From: Anaerolineae bacterium
GTDB lineage: Bacteria; Chloroflexota; Anaerolineae; Caldilineales; Caldilineaceae
Reading direction: 5' to 3'
Length of the DNA: 64,000 nucleotides
NCBI GenBank assembly: GCA_030432295.1
Contig: JAUIHI010000009.1
Span: 150,600 to 214,599, forward strand
Within the stretch, counting starts at the first letter, position 1, and the number at the start of each line of letters is the position of its first letter. The notes under the pieces are model-generated. The model searched no databases. It was not told the origin of the DNA and saw only the letters and a program-made list of their open reading frames with translations. A program made the translations under genes and the position numbers. This document shows, piece after piece, positions 8,702 to 16,252 of this stretch.

Positions 8702-8720
8702 TGGTCTATATTGTAGACCA
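8702..8720. promoter_or_regulatory. Candidate GntR/FadR operator palindrome
   Basis: TGGTCTATATTGTAGACCA is a 19-bp near-palindrome; only the three central position pairs fail to match. The TGGT...ACCA ends resemble FadR-type half sites. It is in the divergent region between the regulator and rplS. Binding is inferred. Confidence 0.5.
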
Positions 8721-8932
8721 TTGATAATGGAGCAAATATACCACGCCTTGAATAGGCTGTCAACCGCCGTTTTTGAGCCTTTTAGAGCAAACGGTCCCTT
8801 TCTGAATTTGCCTCACTGCCCAGGTTATGATACCATTTCGTTTTGTGATTATTATCGACTGGTCTGTGCGTGGGCGGTGCGCCTCGGAAGTCAGCCAGTT
8901 GTTCTGAGTCCAACCCAAGAGGCGGTGAACCC

Positions 8933-9295
8933 ATGACCAATGCATTGATGGAATCTTTGAAGCCAGAAGCCAATCCGAACATGCCAGAGATTGATGCAGG
9001 CGACACAGTGCGTGTGCATCAGCGCATCACCGAAGGCCGCAACGAGCGTATTCAGGTCTTCCAGGGCATTGTAATCGCCAAGCACGGCGGTTCCAGCCCC
9101 AGCGCCACCTACACTGTGCGCCGCACCGGAACCCACGGCGTGGGCGTCGAGCGCACATTCCCTCTCTACAGCAAAGCTGTGGAAAAGGTGGAAGTGCTGC
9201 GCAAGGCCAAAGTGCGCCGGGCACAGCTCTACTACCTGCGCGATTTGCAGGGCAAGGCCGCCCGCCTGAAGGAAAAGCGCTTTATCAGCGTGTAG
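8933..9295 (+). CDS. rplS: 50S ribosomal protein L19
   Basis: A 120-aa ribosomal protein L19. Diagnostic segments are [25 protein letters not shown], the basic turn [19 protein letters not shown] and the C-terminal [25 protein letters not shown]19 sits at the 30S-50S interface. The ATG at 8933 gives the normal family length. The gene stands alone here, not in the usual rpsP-rimM-trmD-rplS order, and is followed by its own intrinsic terminator. Confidence 0.97.
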   Translation: MTNALMESLKPEANPNMPEIDAGDTVRVHQRITEGRNERIQVFQGIVIAKHGGSSPSATYTVRRTGTHGVGVERTFPLYSKAVEKVEVLRKAKVRRAQLYYLRDLQGKAARLKEKRFISV

Positions 9296-9325
9296 TTTTC
9301 TTCAGCACGAAATGTGTGAAATCAG

Positions 9326-9353
9326 AAGCACCGACAAACCGTCGGTGCTTTTT
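9326..9353 (+). terminator. Rho-independent terminator of rplS
   Basis: A 10-bp perfect stem AAGCACCGAC / GTCGGTGCTT with a 5-base loop, followed by TTT, about 30 bp after the rplS stop. Confidence 0.85.
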
Positions 9354-9420
9354 GTATTGGGGATCGGATTCCGGGCGAGCCGATTTTTCCTTTGGCACAA
9401 AAAGTCGTATGATATCCCGC

Positions 9421-10206
9421 ATGCACATTCTCCGCCTCTTCGCCGTCTACCTGCGCCTGGGACTCCTGGGCGAAATGGAATACCGGGCCAACTTCTGGAT
9501 CAATCTGCTCCAGTCCTTTTTGGAATTGGGCGTGGCTCTGGCCGGGCTGGCGGTCGTTTTCGATCACACGGACACCCTGGGCGGCTGGAAGCCGGAAGAA
9601 CTGCTGGCTCTGGTCGGCGTCTATTTTCTGATCGCGGGGATGATCCGCTCGCTGGTCCAGCCCTCAATGCAACTCTTTATGGAGGATATCCGCAAAGGGA
9701 CGCTCGATTTCAAGCTAACCAAACCGGAAGACGGCCAGTTGCTAGTCAGCATCCAGCGGGTGGAAATCTGGCGGCTGGTGGATGCTGTGGTGGGAGTGGT
9801 TGTGCTGGCCATCGCGCTCTCCCGCATGGGCACGCAGATCGGCCTGGGCGACGCGCTGGCCTTTGGGGTGACACTCATCGCGGGCGCACTGATCGTCTAC
9901 AGCTTCTATATGATTCTGGCGACCTGTGCCTTCTGGTTTGTGAAGGTGGAGAACATTCTGAACATTTTCCAGTCGATGTACCAGGCAGGCCGCTGGCCGG
10001 TGACGATCTACCCGCCCTGGCTGCGCTGGATTCTGACGTTTCTGATTCCCGTGGCCTTTGCCACCACTGTGCCTGCATCGGCCTTCACCGGGCGCATCGA
10101 AGCTACCCTTCTGCTGAGCGCAGTCGGTCTGGCTGTACTTCTGCTGATCGCTGCCCGGCTCTTCTGGCGCTACGGGATTCGCTTCTATTCCGGCGCGTCG
10201 GCGTAA
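9421..10206 (+). CDS. ABC-2 family transporter permease (COG3694-like)
   Basis: A 261-aa integral membrane protein with about six hydrophobic segments. Its composition and the segment MEYRANFWINLLQS near the N-terminus match the ABC-2 permease group with COG3694/DUF990. Such proteins form an exporter with a partner permease and an ATPase, neither of which is adjacent. Start candidates are ATG 9421 and ATG 9409; no good ribosome-binding site precedes either. The cargo is unknown. Confidence 0.75.
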   Translation: MHILRLFAVYLRLGLLGEMEYRANFWINLLQSFLELGVALAGLAVVFDHTDTLGGWKPEELLALVGVYFLIAGMIRSLVQPSMQLFMEDIRKGTLDFKLTKPEDGQLLVSIQRVEIWRLVDAVVGVVVLAIALSRMGTQIGLGDALAFGVTLIAGALIVYSFYMILATCAFWFVKVENILNIFQSMYQAGRWPVTIYPPWLRWILTFLIPVAFATTVPASAFTGRIEATLLLSAVGLAVLLLIAARLFWRYGIRFYSGASA

Positions 10207-10213
10207 AAAATGA

Positions 10214-10260
10214 TAGTGGGATGATGAGATGATGGGGGTACGCGTACCCTCATCATCCCA
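10214..10260. repeat. GATGATGAG-type palindromic repeat
   Basis: GGGATGATGAGATGATGGGG faces CCCTCATCATCCCA, with GGTACGCGTACC at the centre. A related copy with GGGATGCTGAGATGATGG and its partner lies at 60353-60410. Confidence 0.8.
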
Positions 10261-10296
10261 GCCCAAATCAATCACTCAAACCTGTGAAACAAACTT

Positions 10297-10857
10297 ATGC
10301 ACATTCTCCTCACTTCCGCTGCATCGCCTCTCTCCCAAAGTCTGGTTGACCAGTTGGCGCCAGCCTATTCCTTGCGTCTGACCGAACGGCAAATGATGAA
10401 ATCCGAACACGAATTTGTCCTGGCCGATCTGGGCCACGACGCTTCCACGAACCTGCTGGTGCGGGGGATGGACGCGGTGATCCACGTGGACACAATGCCG
10501 ACAGAGACAGACACGGGCGCGCAGATCGACCAGTCCTCCCGCTGCACGTACAATCTGCTGATGGCCGCGGCAGGGGAAGGGGTGAAACGGGTGGTCTACA
10601 TCAGCACGCTGGAACTGATGGCAGCCTACGACGGCTATCTCTACGACACCCGCTGGCGTCCCCAGCCCACGACTGCGCCGTCAACGCTGACGAAGTTTCT
10701 GGGCGAATCCACCTGCAAAGAGTTCGCCCGCGAGGGCAAAGTGGCTGTGACTGTCTTGCGCCTGGCCGCGGAGGCGTCGCCCGAAAGCATCGTCGGCGCT
10801 ATCGCCGATGCCCTGACCGACGAACAACCCGTCTGGCAGATCGTCCACGTCGAGTAG
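10297..10857 (+). CDS. Short NAD(P)-binding epimerase-like protein
   Basis: A 186-aa Rossmann-type protein related to NAD-dependent epimerases. The beta-alpha-beta start MHILLTSAASPLSQSLVDQL lacks the usual GxxGxxG, so cofactor binding is doubtful. The segment GVKRVVYISTLELMAAYDGY matches the S-x-Y region of the extended SDR fold. It is much shorter than true epimerases (about 300 aa) and lacks the substrate domain. A fuller relative follows 79 bp downstream on the same strand, so the two may have diverged after duplication or work together. Function unknown. Confidence 0.65.
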   Translation: MHILLTSAASPLSQSLVDQLAPAYSLRLTERQMMKSEHEFVLADLGHDASTNLLVRGMDAVIHVDTMPTETDTGAQIDQSSRCTYNLLMAAAGEGVKRVVYISTLELMAAYDGYLYDTRWRPQPTTAPSTLTKFLGESTCKEFAREGKVAVTVLRLAAEASPESIVGAIADALTDEQPVWQIVHVE

Positions 10858-10888
10858 AAGTTCGACTTTTCTAAAAAGTCGAACTTCT
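10856..10888. repeat. AAGTTCGACTTTT-type inverted repeat, copy 1
   Basis: Arms AGAAGTTCGACTTTT (10856-10870) and AAAAGTCGAACTTCT (10874-10888) are perfect with a 3-base loop. The left arm overlaps the stop codon of the preceding gene. Other copies are at 39193-39230 and 45559-45593. Confidence 0.9.
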
Positions 10889-10935
10889 GAGTCCGCACAT
10901 TCTGAAATCTATAGCCAATCCTTTTGGAGTCTTCT

Positions 10936-11670
10936 ATGAACGTTCTCATTCTTGGCGGTGTGGGTATGCTTGGCCCGTATGTGGCCCGCCACCTGGCCCC
11001 CCACCACAACCTGCGCATCACCGACGTGACACCGCCCGCCGATCCCCTGCCCGGCGAATTCCGGCTGGTGGATGCGGGAAATCGGGAGCAGGTGCTGGCC
11101 GCGGCGGAAGGGATGGATGCGATTATCAATCTTTCCGTCCTGCGCCAGGACCGCAAGATCGCCTTCGACGTCAACACTCTGGGCTGCTATCATATGATGG
11201 AAGCCGCTGTCACCCACGGCATCCGCCGGGTGATCAACACCGGCCCCCACTTCACTCTGGCCGGGCGCAGCTACGAGGCTTTCGACTACGACATCGGCCC
11301 GGACATCCCGCCCCAGCCCGGCACAAATCTCTACGCGCTGAGCAAATCTCTGGGCCATCAGATCAGCCGAATCTATGCGGAACAGCACGACATCTTTGTG
11401 CAGATGTATCTCTTCTACAATTTCCGTGACCCTGCGGATGTGCCACCCGGCAGCCGCCACGCGCCTTTTTCCATCTCCTGGGAAAACGCGGCGGAGGTAT
11501 TCTCTCTGGGCTTGGAAATTCCCTTCGAGAAGTTGCCATCCCGCTGCGAGGTTTTCAACGTCTTTACTGACATGCCCCACGGCAAATTCAGCAACGAAAA
11601 GGCCAAGCGCATTCTCGGCTTCCAGCCCCGCAACGACATTGCGGGGCTGTGGACGAAGGGAACAGGCTGA
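10936..11670 (+). CDS. NAD-dependent epimerase/dehydratase family protein
   Basis: A 244-aa extended-SDR protein. The cofactor motif GGVGMLGPYVARHL is at residues 7-20, followed by DAIINLSVLR and a YALSKSLGHQ segment (near residue 135) that supplies the Y-x3-K catalytic pair. The ATG at 10936 has GGAG 7 bp upstream. It probably acts on a sugar nucleotide or another oxidised sugar. It is shorter than typical UDP-sugar epimerases. Its close neighbour upstream is a degenerate relative. Confidence 0.8.
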   Translation: MNVLILGGVGMLGPYVARHLAPHHNLRITDVTPPADPLPGEFRLVDAGNREQVLAAAEGMDAIINLSVLRQDRKIAFDVNTLGCYHMMEAAVTHGIRRVINTGPHFTLAGRSYEAFDYDIGPDIPPQPGTNLYALSKSLGHQISRIYAEQHDIFVQMYLFYNFRDPADVPPGSRHAPFSISWENAAEVFSLGLEIPFEKLPSRCEVFNVFTDMPHGKFSNEKAKRILGFQPRNDIAGLWTKGTG

Positions 11671-11682
11671 TCTTTGTTTTTG

Positions 11683-11750
11683 TAAACACGGATAGGAATG
11701 AACACAGATAGAAGCGTTACAACTTCTGTGTTCGTTCCTATCCGTGTTTA
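11683..11750. repeat. ATCCGTGTT-type inverted repeat, copy 1
   Basis: 26-bp arms (11683-11708 and 11725-11750) with one mismatch, containing ACGGATAGGAA. The right arm overlaps the stop codon of the convergent dehydratase gene. A close copy is at 62661-62723. Confidence 0.9.
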
Positions 11751-12809
11751 TAAACTCTCCCCCAGCATCTTCTCGTTGAGACGTATACCCAAACCCGGTG
11801 TATCTGTAACCGCCAGATAGCCTTCCACCGCCTGGGGTTCATCCAGCCACAGGCGCTCCTGCCGGGTGCTGCGTTGTCCCGCAACCAGTTCGCCCAAATC
11901 GTCGCACAGCCCCGCGGCGATGATGTGCAGTCCCCAGATTTCCCCGCCCCGATGGGGAACCACCCGCGCGCCGCTCTGCGCTGCCAGTTCAATAATGCGC
12001 AGAGTGGCTGTAATCCCCCCACACCAGGTCACATCCGGCTGCCAAATGTCAAGCGCACCAGTCCGGGCAATCTCCCCAAAACCGTAGTGGGTGAACTCGT
12101 GTTCACCGCCCGCCAGTTGCACAGGCTTGATCCGCGGGCGCATACCGGCCTGCTCGGCCAGATGATCCGGGGTGAGGACATCCTCGAACCAGTACAGATT
12201 GTAGGGGGCCAGACGGCGGGCCATCTCTTCGGTCACTGCGGCATCCCAGGAGAGATAGCAGTCGGCCATCACCAGCGCGTCGTCGCCCAGATGCTGGCGG
12301 GCGGCTGTGGCAGATGCGATGGCTTTGTCGTAGTCAGCGGGGTCGCCTGTCCATCGGTGAGAAAATTTGTGGGCGGTGAAGCCCAATTCCCCGTGCCATT
12401 CCGGGTCGTTGCCTGTGGCGTAGGCCCGCACTTGGGGCCGCGCCAATCCGCCCAGCAGATCGTAGACCGGGCGATCCATCGCCTTGCCCAGCAGATCCCA
12501 CAGGGCCAGGTCCACACCGCTCAGGGCCATCACCCCCACACCCCGCCGTCCGTAGGGGATGGAGGCAAAGTAGAGATCGTCCCAGATGGCGGCGATGTCC
12601 TCCACACTCTCCACTGCGCGCCCGGTCAGCAACTCCCGAAAGTGGCCGTTGACAATCGGCAGACTGGCCTCCCCGCCGCCCCCATAGCCATAGCCGACAA
12701 CGCCTGTGTCGCTTTCCACCCGCACCACAATTTGCCAGAGCCGGGGCCGCCAGCCCCCTAATGTGTGTTGCCAGCGGGGGTAGTGGGCGGATACCTGTGC
12801 GATTTTCAT
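11748..12809 (-). CDS. Mandelate racemase/enolase-superfamily dehydratase, L-rhamnonate dehydratase-like
   Basis: A 353-aa enolase-superfamily enzyme. Features shared with L-rhamnonate dehydratases are IPYGRRGVGVMALSGVDLALWDLLGK, the run AYATGNDPEW, metal ligands in MADCYLSW, WFEDVLTPD and GGEHEFTHYGF, and WQPDVTWCGG followed by VVPHRGG, which holds the probable catalytic His. It would remove water from an aldonate to give a 2-keto-3-deoxy acid, the substrate of the KDG kinase/KDPG aldolase pair encoded at 25 kb. AGGAG precedes the ATG at 12809. The precise sugar acid is not certain. Confidence 0.8.
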   Translation of the reverse strand: MKIAQVSAHYPRWQHTLGGWRPRLWQIVVRVESDTGVVGYGYGGGGEASLPIVNGHFRELLTGRAVESVEDIAAIWDDLYFASIPYGRRGVGVMALSGVDLALWDLLGKAMDRPVYDLLGGLARPQVRAYATGNDPEWHGELGFTAHKFSHRWTGDPADYDKAIASATAARQHLGDDALVMADCYLSWDAAVTEEMARRLAPYNLYWFEDVLTPDHLAEQAGMRPRIKPVQLAGGEHEFTHYGFGEIARTGALDIWQPDVTWCGGITATLRIIELAAQSGARVVPHRGGEIWGLHIIAAGLCDDLGELVAGQRSTRQERLWLDEPQAVEGYLAVTDTPGLGIRLNEKMLGESL

Positions 12810-13014
12810 TGGCTGCTCCTGAAAAAATTATCCCCGGTGCAAGATGCGGGCCGGGGACGATGGGACAACGGAAATAGAACTGCGTGGGGAAGTATAGCAC
12901 CGAAAAATCGTTCGTGCAACGGAATTTTCTACCCTTTTCTGGTGTCAGCCGAAATCCGCATTTCTGTTGTACAATAGACGCCAGTGAATGCACGACGACC
13001 CAAAGGAGCGCCCG

Positions 13015-13635
13015 ATGTCCTCCATGCGCGAAGTAGCCACGCTGACGTATACAGCCGTCACCCAATCTCCTCCCCAGGAATGGCCGCCCCAGGGCCAGTG
13101 GACCTACGACGACTATGCGCGTCTGCCCAACGACGGCTGGAAGTACGAAGTGATGCGAGGAGAATTGTATATGTCCCCTGCCCCACGACCTATTCATCAG
13201 CGGGTTTCTGGCAATCTGACCTTTGAATTCCAACGCTTCGTGCGTGCAGGTGATTTGGGCCAGATATTGACGGCACCGATTGATGTCATCCTGCCTCGCA
13301 ATTTGGGCACGCCTGTACAACCAGACATCCTCTTCATCCGCAACGACAATCTGGATATTATCGGCGAGACAACCATCGACGGCGTGCCCGATCTGGTCGT
13401 CGAAATTCTCTCCCCTTCCAATTGGGTGGATGACCGCCGCGCCAAATTCGATGTCTATGCAGACGCGGGCATCACGGAGTATTGGATTATCGATCCCCAG
13501 AAGGAGGAAGTGGAGCTATTCACTCTCCGGGACAAACGCTATGAACTCGTGGAAAAATACGGTCTGGGCGAGCGAGTTTCCTTTCAGGTGTTATCGGGTT
13601 TCTCCGTTACTGTTGACGAAATTTTCGCCCAATGA
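13015..13635 (+). CDS. Uma2-family (DUF820) endonuclease-like protein
   Basis: A 206-aa protein of the Uma2/DUF820 PD-(D/E)XK-fold family. The family pattern is visible: YELIxG-like WKYEVMRGELYMSPAP near residues 45-60, the acidic PDILFIRND, then PDLVVEILSPSNWVDDRRAKFDVYADAGITEYWIID, where Asp, Glu and Lys form the presumed nuclease site. AAAGGAG precedes the ATG at 13015. These proteins are abundant in Chloroflexota and Cyanobacteria; their role is largely unknown. The stop overlaps the next start (ATGA), so it is cotranslated with the NmrA-like gene. Confidence 0.88.
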   Translation: MSSMREVATLTYTAVTQSPPQEWPPQGQWTYDDYARLPNDGWKYEVMRGELYMSPAPRPIHQRVSGNLTFEFQRFVRAGDLGQILTAPIDVILPRNLGTPVQPDILFIRNDNLDIIGETTIDGVPDLVVEILSPSNWVDDRRAKFDVYADAGITEYWIIDPQKEEVELFTLRDKRYELVEKYGLGERVSFQVLSGFSVTVDEIFAQ

Positions 13636-14468
13636 TCCTCGTCACCGGGGCCGGGGGCAAAACCGGCCAAGCTGTGTTGGACGCATTAGCCGGCCAGGAC
13701 GAACCTGTGCGCGCCTGGGTGCGCCGCCCGCAACAGGCCCAGGGGCTGACCTGTGCCGACTGGATCGCCGGGGATATGCGCGACGCGCCCCTGTGGGAAG
13801 CCGCCTGCAAAGGCGTGCGCGCGCTCTACCACATCTGCCCCAACCTGCACACGGAAGAAGTCGCCATTTGCCAACTGGCGCTGGATGCGGCCAGCCGGGC
13901 CGGGGTGGAGTACTTTGTCTACCATTCGGTCCTCCACCCCCAGACCTCCACAATGCCCCACCACTGGCGCAAACTCCAGTGTGAAGAAGCGATCTTCGCC
14001 TCTGGCCTGCCCTTCACAATTCTCCAGCCCTGCGCCTATATGCAGAATGTGCTGGCTTACTGGCCCTCCATTACCGGGCAGGGTATCTATCCGGTTCCCT
14101 ATGCCCTCGACGCCCGCCTCTCTCTGGTCGATCTGCAGGATGTGGCGGCAGCCGCGGCGCGGGTGGTGACCGAAGCAGGCCACGCCGGGGCCATCTACGA
14201 ACTGGCCGGTCCCCAGCCGTTGTCTCAAACCGAAATTGCCGGTCTGTTGGCCGCGGCGCTGGGTAAACCTGTGGCAGCCCAGCGGGTGGAGTGGGACGAC
14301 TGGCAGGCCGACGCCCGCCAGCGGGGGATGGGCGACGAGGCCATCGGAACACTCCTGGCGATGTTCCGTTACTACGACCGGCACGGGCTGGTGGGCAACC
14401 CGAATGTGCTGGGTTGGCTGCTAGGCCGTGCGCCGACAACTTTCACCGAATTTGTGAGACGCCAATGA
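13632..14468 (+). CDS. NmrA-like NAD(P)-binding protein
   Basis: A 278-aa atypical SDR of the NmrA/NAD(P)H-binding group. The N-terminus MILVTGAGGKTGQAVLDAL has the dinucleotide glycine motif. RVEWDDWQAD and LGWLLGRAPTTFTEFVR near the C-terminus match the usual closing segments of this family. It lacks a catalytic YxxxK triad. It overlaps its upstream and downstream neighbours by ATGA, so it lies in a tight run Uma2, NmrA, HAD, membrane protein. Possible roles are quinone reduction or redox sensing; the sequence does not decide. Confidence 0.85.
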   Translation: MILVTGAGGKTGQAVLDALAGQDEPVRAWVRRPQQAQGLTCADWIAGDMRDAPLWEAACKGVRALYHICPNLHTEEVAICQLALDAASRAGVEYFVYHSVLHPQTSTMPHHWRKLQCEEAIFASGLPFTILQPCAYMQNVLAYWPSITGQGIYPVPYALDARLSLVDLQDVAAAAARVVTEAGHAGAIYELAGPQPLSQTEIAGLLAAALGKPVAAQRVEWDDWQADARQRGMGDEAIGTLLAMFRYYDRHGLVGNPNVLGWLLGRAPTTFTEFVRRQ

Positions 14469-15139
14469 TACGCGCTGTCATCTTTGATATGGACGAGACC
14501 CTGCTGGACCGGCAGGGATCACTTCGCCGCTTTGCCGCGGCCCAGCACGCCGCACACCAGAACGCACTGGCCGGACTGTCCGAGTCCGCTTTTGTCAAAC
14601 GGTTTATGACCCTCGACAACAACGGCGCGCTCTGGAAAGACGAAGTATACCGCCAAATTCTGGACGAAAACCGCGTCACTGCCATCGACCCACAGACACT
14701 GCTGGACGAGTACATCGCCGACTTTCACATCCACTGCCAGGGCTTCGCTGGGCTGGCCGAAATGGTGGCGCAACTGACCGCAGAGGGCAGACGGCTGGGG
14801 CTGATCACAAACGGCACATTCCCCTTCCAACTGCACAATTTTCGGGCGCTGGGCGTGGCGGAACAGTTCGATGCGGTGCTGGTCTCCGAACAGGAGGGAA
14901 TACGCAAACCGGACCCGGAAATTTTCCGGAGGGCGTTGACCCGGTTGGGCGTCACCGCCGACGAAGCGGTCTTTGTGGGCGACAACCCGGAAGCCGACAT
15001 CCGCGGCGCGCAAAGTGTCGGGATGGGGACAATCTATCGCCCCAATCGCTTCTGGCCCGAATGTGATTTTGCCGATGCGGTATGCGTTGACCTGGCCGAT
15101 TTGCCCGCTATTTTGCGCGGTTTCGAGGCCAGCCAGTGA
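14465..15139 (+). CDS. HAD-superfamily hydrolase
   Basis: A 224-aa haloacid-dehalogenase-type phosphatase. Motif I is IFDMDETLLD (nucleophile Asp9, acid/base Asp11), motif II lies in LGLITNGT, motif III uses the Lys in EGIRKPDPEIF, and motif IV is VFVGDNPEADIRGA. The cap domain is the alpha-helical type 1. The start ATG at 14465 overlaps the previous stop (ATGA). It probably dephosphorylates a small phosphorylated metabolite; the substrate is not known. Confidence 0.92.
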   Translation: MIRAVIFDMDETLLDRQGSLRRFAAAQHAAHQNALAGLSESAFVKRFMTLDNNGALWKDEVYRQILDENRVTAIDPQTLLDEYIADFHIHCQGFAGLAEMVAQLTAEGRRLGLITNGTFPFQLHNFRALGVAEQFDAVLVSEQEGIRKPDPEIFRRALTRLGVTADEAVFVGDNPEADIRGAQSVGMGTIYRPNRFWPECDFADAVCVDLADLPAILRGFEASQ

Positions 15140-16098
15140 GTGTGACTGTCTCACCCATCCGCCGGGGATGGCGGCTGATCCAGCCCCTCTTTCTGGTCCT
15201 GGCCCTCTTCTTCATTGCCCTGCTCCTGCGCAGCCAGTGGGGGGAACTCTCCCGCCACACCTGGCGCATCGCCCCTGGATGGCTGGCGCTTTCCGGCCTG
15301 TTGATGCTGGGCGGCTGGTGTGTGGAGGTCTGGCTCTGGCGTTTCGCTCTGGCCCGGCTGGGCGGGGAACTGGCCTACGCCGACGCCCTGCGCATCTGGT
15401 TTGCCAGCATTCTCGTGCGTTATATCCCCGGCAACGTCTGGCAACCCCTGGGAATGACTGTCCTGGCCCGGCAACGGGGCGTGCGGGTGGAGGCTATTGT
15501 CGGGAGCATTGCGCTCTACCAGGCGGTGAACCTGCTCTCTGTCCTGCCGATTGCGGGCGTCTACCTGCTGACCGTCGGCGATTTTGGGCTGTTGCAGCCC
15601 TGGCTGGGCGGGGCTACCGACTGGCTGGTAGCGTTGGCCGGGTTGGGGATCGCCCTCTTTCTGCTGCGCCCCGGCTGGCTGATCGGGCTGCTCAATTGGG
15701 CGTTGACCAAAGCCGGTCGCCCAGCCCTGAATGCAACCCTATCCACCCGCCATCTGCTGGCATTGCTGCTGGTAGCTGTTCTTGCCTGGCTCTGTTGGGG
15801 AGGCTCTTTCGCCGCCATCACATTTGGCCTGACCGCCTACACCGCCAACGAAATGGTTTTGGCTTTGCCCCATCTGCTGGCGGCATTTCCCATCGCCTAT
15901 GCGGTGGGCTATCTCAGCTTCATCACCCCCAGCGGGTTGGCCGTGCGCGAGGGTGTGCTCTATCTGCTGCTGGCCCCCCTTCTCGGCGGCGGCCCCACAA
16001 CTGTCGCTGCTCTCGCCATCCGTCTCTGGCAGGTGATTCTCGAAGTCGTTGTGGCGGGCGGAGTCGGTCTGTGGGCGAGAAAGACAGATATTGGATAG
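15136..16098 (+). CDS. Lysylphosphatidylglycerol synthase TM-region family (UPF0104) protein
   Basis: A 320-aa integral membrane protein with about eight hydrophobic helices. It matches the flippase-like part of MprF-type proteins by RYIPGNVWQPLGM, a short conserved loop of this family, and by the late segment GYLSFITPSGLAVREGVLYLLL. The start is a GTG at 15136 overlapping the previous stop (GTGA). Without a cytosolic synthase domain it is more likely a lipid translocase or a membrane component of polysaccharide export than a lysyl transferase. Confidence 0.8.
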   Translation: MSVTVSPIRRGWRLIQPLFLVLALFFIALLLRSQWGELSRHTWRIAPGWLALSGLLMLGGWCVEVWLWRFALARLGGELAYADALRIWFASILVRYIPGNVWQPLGMTVLARQRGVRVEAIVGSIALYQAVNLLSVLPIAGVYLLTVGDFGLLQPWLGGATDWLVALAGLGIALFLLRPGWLIGLLNWALTKAGRPALNATLSTRHLLALLLVAVLAWLCWGGSFAAITFGLTAYTANEMVLALPHLLAAFPIAYAVGYLSFITPSGLAVREGVLYLLLAPLLGGGPTTVAALAIRLWQVILEVVVAGGVGLWARKTDIG

Positions 16099-16252
16099 TA
16101 GATATTTGGTTATCGGTATTGGATGCAGAGTTCAGAAATGTTATGCGTGCGAATCCTGGCCATTCGTGCCGCCCCGTCCCCTTCGTTCAGAGCAATTGAT
16201 GTGAAGACAAGCCCAGCAACCACACGAGATATCCAATACCCAATACCCCATT
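16088..16252. repeat. TATTGGGTATTGG-type repeat pair
   Basis: TATTGGATAGTAGATATTTGG and GGTATTGGATGC (16088-16125) face ATATCCAATACCCAATACCCC (16228-16246). The pair brackets the apparent start of the DUF2079 gene. The family returns at 16880-16955 and around 56088-56365. Confidence 0.75.
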
